A stretch of 6,494 nucleotides of DNA, from contig JAFAEU010000356.1 of the NCBI GenBank assembly GCA_023423855.1, forward strand, positions 1 to 6,494. Reading direction: 5' to 3'. How positions within the stretch are numbered: position 1 is the stretch's first letter; every line of letters begins with the position of its first letter. The DNA is from Pseudomonadota bacterium. GTDB taxonomy: Bacteria > Pseudomonadota > Gammaproteobacteria > Xanthomonadales > Xanthomonadaceae. Both the position numbers and the translations under genes were made by a program. The notes under the pieces were generated by a model. That model worked only from the letters and a program-made list of their open reading frames with translations. It did not search any database and was not told where the DNA came from. Below, one piece after another: positions 1 through 6,494 of this stretch.

Positions 1-777
1 GTCCACGGCAGCGACCTCAACGTGCAGGCGGGCCACCGCTTGCGCCGGCCGCAGATCGCGTCCGCGCTGCGCGGCGCGCGCGCGGTGGTCGCGGTCAGCG
101 ACGCGCTCGCCGGCAAGGCGCGCGAGCTGGGCGCGGACGGGAGTCGCGTCCACCTGCTCTACAACGGCGGCGACGGCGAACACTTCCGCCCCGGCGACCG
201 CGCAGCCGCGCGTCGCGCGCTCGACCTGCCGCAGGACGCGCCGGTCGTGCTGTACGTCGGCAACCTCAAGGAGAGCAAGGGCTGCCTGGACCTGCTCGAA
301 GCCTTCCCCGCGGTCCTTGCGCGGCATCCGCAGGCGCTGCTCGCGTTCGTCGGCGGCGGCGCGGCGCAGCCGCTCCTGGCGCGGCGTGCCCGGCAGCTGG
401 GCATCGACGGCCGCGTGCGGCTCGCGGGCGCCCATCCGCACGAGCGGCTGCCGGCATGGATGCAGGCGGCGGACCTGCTCAGCCTGCCCAGCCACAACGA
501 GGGCGTGCCCAACGTCGTGCTCGAGGCCATGGCCTGCGGGTTGCCGGTGGTCGCGACCCGCGTCGGCGGCATCCCGGAAGTGCTGCCCGCGCAGGCCGGC
601 ATCCTCGTGCCGGCGCGCGATCGCGCGGCCCTCGGCACCGCGCTCGGCGATGCGCTCGGCCGCGACTGGGACACGCGCGCGATCCTCGCCCACGCCGGCC
701 GCTTCCGCTGGGACGATAATATCCGCCAGCTCGACCGCATCCTCCGCGACGCGGCCGGCGACCCCAGGCCTTCGTGA
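1..777 (+). CDS. GT4-family glycosyltransferase, 5'-truncated by window edge
   Basis: Transfers a sugar from a nucleotide-sugar donor to a growing glycan, probably lipid-linked, at the cytoplasmic face of the membrane. The reading frame is open from base 1 and gives 258 residues before TGA at 775-777. GT4 enzymes usually have about 370-400 residues, so some 120-140 N-terminal residues lie outside the window. The fragment opens with HGSDLN, typical of the end of the acceptor domain in GT4 enzymes. The donor domain follows: YVGNLKESKG (residues 85-94, the usual GxLxxxKG strand and loop), then SHNEGVPNVVLEAMACG (164-180). The latter carries the E-x7-E pair (E167, E175) that contacts the donor sugar nucleotide in this GT-B family, followed by PVVAT and GGIPEV. 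The first ATG in view (46) is internal and GTG at 22 is only an artefact of the edge. The CE4 deacetylase starts 9 bases after the stop. The family is clear; the sugar, linkage and anomeric outcome cannot be read from the sequence. Confidence 0.93.
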   Translation, partial: VHGSDLNVQAGHRLRRPQIASALRGARAVVAVSDALAGKARELGADGSRVHLLYNGGDGEHFRPGDRAAARRALDLPQDAPVVLYVGNLKESKGCLDLLEAFPAVLARHPQALLAFVGGGAAQPLLARRARQLGIDGRVRLAGAHPHERLPAWMQAADLLSLPSHNEGVPNVVLEAMACGLPVVATRVGGIPEVLPAQAGILVPARDRAALGTALGDALGRDWDTRAILAHAGRFRWDDNIRQLDRILRDAAGDPRPS

Positions 778-786
778 GCCGAGCCA

Positions 787-1428
787 GTGCAACCCCGATC
801 CCGCAAGACACGCCTGCTTGGACTGCTTCCCGCGCGCCTGGTCACCACGCGCGTCAAGGCGCCGGAGAAGACCATTTTCCTCTCCTTCGACGATGGACCG
901 AACCCCGAGTTCACGCCTCCCGTCCTCGACCTGCTCAAGGCGCATGACGCGACCGCGACGTTCTTCCTGATCGGCGACCAGCTCGACCTGCATCCCGGCG
1001 TCGTGCAGCGGATCGTCTCCGAGGGCCACGCGCTGGGAAACCATTCCTGGGACCATCCCTTCATGAGCGAGCTGCCGCTCGACCGCCAGCTCGACCAGAT
1101 CGCGCGCACCGACGCCGCGCTTGCCCGGTTCGATGGCCACGCCACGCACGCCTTCCGTCCGCCGTGCGGTGTGCTGCCGGCGAACCTGCTGGCCCACTTC
1201 GCCCGCATCGGCCGCACGATCGCGTTCTGGTCGTACGACAGCCACGATTACGAACGCCTGCCGGCCGCGACCCTGCTGGAACAGGTGCGGGCCCGCCCGC
1301 CACGCGCCGGGGACGTGGTGCTGATGCACGACGACAACGCCGACACGGTGGAACTGCTCGCGGCACTGCTGCCGGAATGGCGCGCACATGGCTACCGCGT
1401 GCGCGCGATGCCCGCGGGGCGCGGATGA
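787..1428 (+). CDS. NodB-like CE4 polysaccharide deacetylase
   Basis: Metal-dependent deacetylase that should remove N- or O-acetyl groups from a sugar chain. All five CE4 motifs are present in 213 residues. Motif 1 is SFDDGPNP (33-40; D35 the catalytic base, D36 a metal ligand). Motif 2 is HSWDH (86-90; metal-binding H86 and H90). Motif 3 is FRPPCG (123-128). Motif 4 is DSHDY (151-155), and motif 5 is LMHDD (179-183; H181 the catalytic acid). The length matches rhizobial NodB, a single catalytic domain without the usual extensions. There is no convincing signal peptide or membrane helix before motif 1, so it probably acts in the cytoplasm on a precursor. The start is GTG at 787: the preceding in-frame stop (775-777, ending the GT4 gene) rules out extension, and no good Shine-Dalgarno is visible. 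The stop overlaps the next gene's ATG by 4 bases. The family is secure and all catalytic residues are intact; the exact substrate is unknown. Confidence 0.94.
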   Translation: MQPRSRKTRLLGLLPARLVTTRVKAPEKTIFLSFDDGPNPEFTPPVLDLLKAHDATATFFLIGDQLDLHPGVVQRIVSEGHALGNHSWDHPFMSELPLDRQLDQIARTDAALARFDGHATHAFRPPCGVLPANLLAHFARIGRTIAFWSYDSHDYERLPAATLLEQVRARPPRAGDVVLMHDDNADTVELLAALLPEWRAHGYRVRAMPAGRG

Positions 1429-2626
1429 GGGTCCTCTACCACCACCGCACCCGCGGCCGCCAGGTCGAGGGAGTGCATATCCGCGGCGTGGTCGGCGCCT
1501 TGCGCGAACTCGGGCACGAAGTCCGCGTGCTCTCGTTTCCGGGTGCGGATCCGGAAGCCGAACCGGGCGTGTCCGCCGCCACGACGCCGGGCGGCGCGAC
1601 GACCGCCGCGAACGGCAACGGCGACGGCAAGGGCCGGCTCGCGGACGTCGTCACCCGTCTGCCGGGCGTACTGTTCGAGTTCGCCGAACTCGCCTACAAC
1701 CTGGTGACCTGGTGGCGCATCCGCGACGCGATCCGGCGCGCGCCCCCGGATTTCATCTACGAGCGCTATTCGCTGTTCCTGTTCATGACGGTCTGGATGG
1801 CGCGCCGCCGCGGCATCCCGATCGTGCTCGAGATCAACGATTCGGCCGTGGTCGAACGGGTCCGGCCGCTGCACCTGCAGGCGCTGGCCCGGTGCATCGA
1901 GCGCTGGTGCCTGACGCGGGCCACCGGCCTGGTCTTCATCTCCACCCGGTTCCGCGAGATGCTGACCGCGCACCACGGCCAGTTGCCGCCCTCGGTGGTC
2001 TCGCCCAACGCGGTCGATGACCGCTTCGACCCGGCCCGCCACGATCGCGCCGCCCTGCGCAGGCGGCACGGACTGGACGATCGCGTGGTCTGCGGCCACA
2101 TCGGCGTCTTCGCCCACTGGCACGGCGTGCCGGGCTTCGTGAACGCGATCATTGACCGGTTGGGGGAAGCTCCTGCGTTAACCCTCTTGCTGGTCGGCGA
2201 CGGTATCGACCTGCCCGCCGTGCGCCGGGAAGTAAAGGCGCGCGGACTGGACGACCGCATCCGCCTGCCCGGGCGGGTGCCCCATCACCTGATCCCCGAA
2301 TGGATCGCCTGCATGGACTATGCGTTCCTGCCCGACTCCAACGAGTACGGCTCACCCATGAAGCTGTTCGAACTGATGGCGATGGGCGTCGCGGTGGTCG
2401 CGCCGGACTACGATCCGGTCGCCGAAGTGATCTCTCCCGGTACCAGCGGCTGGCTGTTCCCGCGCAAGGACGTGAAGGCCTGCGTCGACCGGGTCATCGA
2501 CCTGTGCGAACGGCCCACGGAACGGCAGCGGGTCGGCGAGGCCGCGCGCGACTACATCGAGCGGGAGCGGCGCTGGCGCAACAATGCCGGGCAGTTGCTG
2601 TCGCTGGTCCCCCCGGCAGGCCGACG

Positions 2627-2630
<4 letters not shown>
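1425..2630 (+). CDS. GT4-family glycosyltransferase
   Basis: A 401-residue retaining glycosyltransferase of the GT-B fold, expected to extend a lipid-linked glycan in the cytoplasm. The N-terminus MRVLYHHRTRGRQVEGVHI, with GALRELGHEVRVLS after it, is a typical acceptor-domain opening. IYERYSLF and VLEINDS follow in the acceptor half. The donor half contains GHIGVFAHWHG (224-234), LLLVGDG, RIRLPGRVPH, and NEYGSPMKLFELMAMG (306-321). This last is the KLFE form of the GT4 donor-site motif, with E316 in the position of the second conserved glutamate. ATG at 1425 is chosen because it begins the family's first beta strand and overlaps the deacetylase stop as ATGA; the frame runs further upstream, but only as a shadow of the deacetylase gene. 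Residues 47-70 form a low-complexity Ala/Thr/Gly/Asn insert. A short stretch near 2148-2195 uses codons unlike the rest of the gene. It ends in an ATGA overlap with the next gene. The donor and acceptor sugars cannot be inferred. Confidence 0.92.
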
Positions 2631-3829
<1,199 letters not shown>

Positions 3830-3842
3830 CAAGCGAGGAAGC

Positions 3843-3847
3843 AGGGG
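3843..3847 (+). promoter_or_regulatory. Shine-Dalgarno for the methyltransferase
   Basis: AGGGG lies 8 bases before ATG 3856 in the 26-base gap after the 400-residue protein gene. It supports 3856 as the start rather than upstream codons in the same open frame, which overlap the previous gene. An ATG at 3848 is in another frame and stops after three codons. Confidence 0.6.
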
Positions 3848-3855
3848 ATGGTGAA

Positions 3856-4803
3856 ATGAAGTGGTACATCAAGGCGGCCGTGCAGAACGCCGTGGCGTCT
3901 CTTCCCGACCCCCTGTCCCACGAGGTCTACTACGGCCTGCAGCGGCGGTTCGGGGGACTGCGCGACATCTCGGTCGAAGACAAGCTGCGCCAGGGCGTCG
4001 AAGTGGCGCAGGAGGCCATCGGCAATGGTTTCGCGCTGCAGGGCGCGCGGGTGCTCGAAATCGGCACCGGACGGCGCCTCAACCTCCCGCTGTCGCTCTG
4101 GCTGCAGGGCGCCGCGTCCGTCACCACGGTCGATCTCAATCCCTACCTGCGGCAGGAACTGGTCCACGAGGACCTGTGCCAGATCCGCGACGAGCGCGAA
4201 CGCGTCGAGCAGCTGTTCGGCGAGCGGCTCGACCGCGACCGCCTGCGGCAACTGTTGGCACTGGCCGACGACTTCGACCTGGCGCGCCTGCTGGAAACCT
4301 GTTCGATCCGCTACCTGTCGCCGGCCGACGCCGCGCAGCTCGGCCAGCTCGCCGACGGCTCGATCGACCTGCACGTGTCCTACGAGGTCTTCGAGCACAT
4401 CCCGGGTGACGTGCTCGAGGCGATCCTGCGCGAAGGCGGCCGCCTGATCTCGGACCGGGGCCTGCTGGTCCACTACATCGATTTCAGCGACCACTTCTCG
4501 CATTCGGACGACAGCATCGGACCGGTCAACTTCCTCAAGTTCGACGACCGCACCTTTCGCTGGCTGGCCGGCAACCGCTACATGTACATGAACCGACTGC
4601 GCCTCGATGATTTCCTGGCGCTGTACGCCCGCGCCGGCCAGCGCATCCTGCGGCAGGTGTCGGAGCCGTGTCCCGACACCGCGCAACAGCTGCGCGACGG
4701 CGGGATCCAGCCCGCCCCGCCGTTCGACGGCAAGTCCGTCGAGGTGCTCTCCACGCTCAACGCCTGGCTGGTCTCGCGCCCCGCGCACCGGGCCGATGCA
4801 TGA
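3856..4803 (+). CDS. Class I SAM-dependent methyltransferase
   Basis: A 315-residue protein expected to transfer a methyl group from S-adenosylmethionine. Motif I is VLEIGTGRRLNLP (66-78), the glycine-rich SAM-binding loop after the first beta strand. The acidic end of the second strand is VTTVDLNPY (89-97), with D93 placed to hold the SAM ribose. The post-motif strand is SIDLHVSYEVFEHIPG (169-184), of the type common in UbiE/Methyltransf_11-like enzymes. Between strands 2 and 4 lies a long, highly charged, probably helical segment (about 100-165). An N-terminal part of about 60 residues precedes motif I and may contact the substrate. There is no signal peptide or membrane helix, so it should act in the cytoplasm. 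Its place among glycosyltransferase genes suggests O-methylation of a sugar or chain-end capping, which is an inference. The ATG at 3856 is supported by AGGGG 8 bases upstream. The stop overlaps the next ATG as ATGA. The class is secure; the substrate is unknown. Confidence 0.88.
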   Translation: MKWYIKAAVQNAVASLPDPLSHEVYYGLQRRFGGLRDISVEDKLRQGVEVAQEAIGNGFALQGARVLEIGTGRRLNLPLSLWLQGAASVTTVDLNPYLRQELVHEDLCQIRDERERVEQLFGERLDRDRLRQLLALADDFDLARLLETCSIRYLSPADAAQLGQLADGSIDLHVSYEVFEHIPGDVLEAILREGGRLISDRGLLVHYIDFSDHFSHSDDSIGPVNFLKFDDRTFRWLAGNRYMYMNRLRLDDFLALYARAGQRILRQVSEPCPDTAQQLRDGGIQPAPPFDGKSVEVLSTLNAWLVSRPAHRADA

Positions 4804-5567
4804 AAACGGGGAGCGGGGATCGCCATGTCAGCGTGGTCATGCCGCTCTACAACGCCGAGCACCTGCTCCGCCGCCCGGTTGAATCGGTGCTGGCGCAGAG
4901 CCACGGCGACCTCGAACTGGTGGTGGTCGACGACGGTTCCACCGATGGCGGCGCCGACATCGTCGACGACTACGCGCGCGGCGACGCCCGCGTACGGCTC
5001 GTGCGCGGCGGCCGCAACGGCGGCGTCGCGGCAGCCCGCAACCGCGCCATCGGACTCGCGCGCGGCCGCTACGTCGCATTCCTCGACAGCGACGACTGGT
5101 GGCACCCGGACAAGCTGTCGCGCCAGCTCGCGGCACTGGACGCGCACGACGCGGCCATCGCCTACGCCAGCTACCAGCGCGTAGCCGAGGACGGAGGCCT
5201 GCTGGGCGTGGTCGAACCGCCTGCGGCGGTCGGCCACCGCGACATGCTGCGCAGCAACCACATCGGCAACTGCACGGGAATCTACGACCGGGCGCGGCTC
5301 GGCGGCGACGGCAGCTTCCGCAGGATGGGGCACGAGGACTACGTGTTCTGGCTCGACCTGGTCCGTCGCGCCGGCCGTGCCGTGCGCGCCGAAGGCGACG
5401 GCCCTCTGGCGTACTACCTGGTGCGCAAGGGCTCGGTGTCGAGCAACAAGCTGCGCGCGGCCGGCTGGCAGTGGCGGATCTACCGCGACGTCGAAGGCCT
5501 GAACCTGGCCGAAAGTACGTACTACATGATGCATTACGCCCGCCATGCCCTCAGCAAGCGTCGTTGA
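4800..5567 (+). CDS. GT2-family glycosyltransferase
   Basis: A 255-residue inverting glycosyltransferase of the GT-A fold, predicted to add one sugar to a lipid-linked intermediate in the cytoplasm. The sequence follows the family closely: VSVVMPLYNAE (10-20) as first beta strand, LELVVVDDGSTDGG (38-51) carrying the nucleotide-binding DDGS, NGGVAAARNRAI (73-84), YVAFLDSDDWWHPDKL (91-106) with the metal-binding DSDD (96-99), and GHEDYVFWLDL (177-187), whose ED pair (179-180) marks the likely catalytic base region. The C-terminus is short and has no membrane helix, which suggests a soluble or peripheral enzyme. ATG 4800 is chosen because it overlaps the methyltransferase stop (ATGA) and places the first strand at residue 10; upstream codons in the frame belong to the previous gene's shadow. 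No strong Shine-Dalgarno is visible, so re-initiation after the preceding gene is likely. The sugar specificity cannot be told. Confidence 0.95.
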   Translation: MKTGSGDRHVSVVMPLYNAEHLLRRPVESVLAQSHGDLELVVVDDGSTDGGADIVDDYARGDARVRLVRGGRNGGVAAARNRAIGLARGRYVAFLDSDDWWHPDKLSRQLAALDAHDAAIAYASYQRVAEDGGLLGVVEPPAAVGHRDMLRSNHIGNCTGIYDRARLGGDGSFRRMGHEDYVFWLDLVRRAGRAVRAEGDGPLAYYLVRKGSVSSNKLRAAGWQWRIYRDVEGLNLAESTYYMMHYARHALSKRR

Positions 5568-5589
5568 ACCCCTGCCCGGCATGACCGCC

Positions 5590-5605
5590 GGCGGAAGCCT
5601 CCGCC
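5590..5605 (+). repeat. Small inverted repeat between the two GT2 genes
   Basis: GGCGGA and TCCGCC form a perfect 6-base-pair stem around a 4-base AGCC loop, in the longest gap of the window (5568-5622). No run of T follows, so it does not look like an intrinsic terminator. It ends 5 bases before the AAGGA ribosome site. Short GC stems arise easily by chance in DNA of this composition. Confidence 0.35.
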
Positions 5606-5610
5606 CGGCC

Positions 5611-5615
5611 AAGGA
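5611..5615 (+). promoter_or_regulatory. Shine-Dalgarno for the final gene
   Basis: AAGGA sits 7 bases before ATG 5623. This decides between two in-frame ATGs: the one at 5581 has no comparable site and would add 14 residues of Gly/Pro-rich sequence with no family counterpart ahead of the first beta strand. Confidence 0.65.
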
Positions 5616-5622
5616 CACTTCC

Positions 5623-6494
5623 ATGACACCCGTCGTCACCATCATCATCACGCCGCGCGACCGCTATTCCGGCCTGGACGAATGCGTCGAAAGCGTCTAC
5701 CGCCACACCCAGGAACCATTCCGGCTGTGGATCATGAACCTCGACTACCCGGCATCGGACATCGATCCCGTGCGCAAGCGGCTGCAGGGCCGTCCGGAAG
5801 CGCGTTTCTTCGATCTCGGCCTGCGCACGCCGATGGACGCGCTGCGCGAGGCGCAGCCGCTGGTCGACACCCCGGCCGTGGTCCTGCTCGACAACGACTC
5901 GCGCGTCACCGAAGGCTGGCTGCCGCCGCTGCTCGAGGCGATGGCGGACGGCCATGCGGTCGTCACCCCGCTGATCCTGGAGCGCGAGGGCGTCGACCGC
6001 GGCGCACCGCTGCGCAACCACCTCTACACCGGCGAGCTGCGCGTGGTCGACGTCGACGGCACGCCCTACCTGATCGAACACAAGCACTTCCGACGCACCG
6101 AAGTCTCCGACCTCCCGAGCGGGCGCTCCGAGACCGGCACGTTCGAACTGCACTGCGTGCTGTTCGAGGGCGACGTGTTCAGGCGCATCGAACTGCCGTC
6201 GATGGTGATCCGCGAGCACCTCGACATCTCGCTCCAGGTCGCGGCGATGGACAGGACGATGGTGGTCGAGCCGAAGTCGGTGATCCACTTCGACAACCTC
6301 GGTACGCGCATGGAACTGTCGGACATGCGCTTCTTCTTCTACCGCTGGGGCCCGAAGCTCACCGGTCCCTCGTCGCGGCTGTTCGAACGGCGCTGGGGCT
6401 ACAACTTCTATTCCGAGCAGTCGATGTACAACTGGGTCGTCCGGCGCAAGGCGTTCCTGGTCTCTCGCTGGCTCGGCGCGCCGATCGGCATCGC
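5623..6494 (+). CDS. Divergent GT2-like glycosyltransferase, 3'-truncated by window edge
   Basis: An open frame with no stop before the window ends; 290 residues are visible and the real end lies outside. It begins MTPVVTIIITPRDRYSGLDE, matching the first strand and helix of GT-A enzymes, and then ECVESVYRHT. The second strand reads LWIMNLDYPASD (35-46), where ordinary GT2 enzymes have DDGS or DNGS. VVLLDNDSRVTEGWL (86-100) is a clear DxD-type metal site (D90, D92), close to the LNNDxxVxxGWL form of many GT2 enzymes. HCVLFEGDVFRRI and IREHLDISLQ (about 196-205, E198 and D201) match the later acceptor-side part, where others have EDxDLSLR. The C-terminal part in view is rich in Trp, Tyr and Arg (FFFYRWGPK, RRWGYNFYSEQ). 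It probably acts in the cytoplasm on the same glycan as its neighbours. It follows the previous gene by 55 bases. ATG 5623 is preferred over 5581 because of AAGGA at 5611-5615. A GT2-like fold is likely; activity and substrate are unproven. Confidence 0.8.
   Translation, partial: MTPVVTIIITPRDRYSGLDECVESVYRHTQEPFRLWIMNLDYPASDIDPVRKRLQGRPEARFFDLGLRTPMDALREAQPLVDTPAVVLLDNDSRVTEGWLPPLLEAMADGHAVVTPLILEREGVDRGAPLRNHLYTGELRVVDVDGTPYLIEHKHFRRTEVSDLPSGRSETGTFELHCVLFEGDVFRRIELPSMVIREHLDISLQVAAMDRTMVVEPKSVIHFDNLGTRMELSDMRFFFYRWGPKLTGPSSRLFERRWGYNFYSEQSMYNWVVRRKAFLVSRWLGAPIGI

Noticed and set aside
159..1217. Long antisense open frame (352 codons) across the first GT4 and the deacetylase
   Set aside because: The product is rich in Arg, Ser and Ala with no domain, and two convincing + strand genes with intact motifs cover the same bases. 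Long antisense frames are expected at this GC content.
1392..2123. Antisense open frame across the start of the second GT4
   Set aside because: The protein is a low-complexity mirror of the GT4 codons, with no recognisable motif or ribosome site.
5514..5523. Perfect 10-base palindrome AGTACGTACT near the end of the GT2 gene
   Set aside because: It lies inside the coding frame as Ser-Thr-Tyr-Tyr, occurs once, and has no partner site; chance is enough to explain it.
5581..5622. Upstream ATG at 5581 as the start of the last gene
   Set aside because: It is in frame but has no Shine-Dalgarno and would add a Gly/Pro-rich leader; ATG 5623 has AAGGA at good spacing and begins at the family's first strand.
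4578..5651. Antisense open frame of 357 codons opposite the GT2 gene
   Set aside because: The + strand has DDGS, DSDD and GHEDY in order; the antisense product is Val/Ala/Arg-rich and has no family features.
5637..5651. ATC/CAT triplet run resembling a microsatellite
   Set aside because: It simply encodes the Thr-Ile-Ile-Ile-Thr first beta strand of the last glycosyltransferase-like protein and spans only a few triplets.
5551..6288. Antisense open frame of 245 codons over the last gene
   Set aside because: The + strand frame is open throughout, has a ribosome site and GT-A motifs. The antisense product has only compositional bias.

Overview
The window is strongly GC-rich, with G or C at nearly every third codon position. 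It holds seven tightly packed genes, all on the + strand, that build or modify a surface polysaccharide or lipid-linked glycan. The codon pattern and gene mix would suit a high-GC proteobacterium, perhaps Xanthomonadaceae such as Lysobacter or Luteimonas. That placement is only an impression, because no rRNA or housekeeping marker is present.

Layout. 1-777: C-terminal two thirds of a GT4 glycosyltransferase, cut by the window edge. 787-1428: a small NodB-sized CE4 polysaccharide deacetylase with all five motifs. 1425-2630: a second GT4 glycosyltransferase. 2627-3829: a 400-residue protein with an N-terminal membrane anchor and a His/Asp-rich body, which I cannot name; it may be a remote relative of polysaccharide deacetylases. 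3856-4803: a class I SAM-dependent methyltransferase. 4800-5567: a GT2 glycosyltransferase of the GT-A fold. 5623-6494: a divergent GT2-like protein that is still open at the right edge.

Three of the six junctions are 4-base ATGA stop/start overlaps (1425-1428, 2627-2630, 4800-4803). The other gaps are 9, 26 and 55 bases. There is no room for internal promoters, and I see no terminator, so the block reads as one operon that extends beyond both window edges.

How the genes may work together (inference): the glycosyltransferases add sugars in turn to a lipid-linked acceptor at the cytoplasmic face of the inner membrane. The CE4 enzyme, which has no signal peptide, would remove an N-acetyl group from an amino sugar during assembly. 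The methyltransferase may methylate or cap a sugar, and the anchored 400-residue protein may process the glycan at the membrane. No flippase, polymerase, chain-length or nucleotide-sugar gene lies in the window, so the final polymer cannot be named. The least understood parts are the 2627-3829 protein and the open frame at 5623-6494. There are no RNA genes, mobile elements, CRISPR arrays or gene-free stretches over 300 bases.
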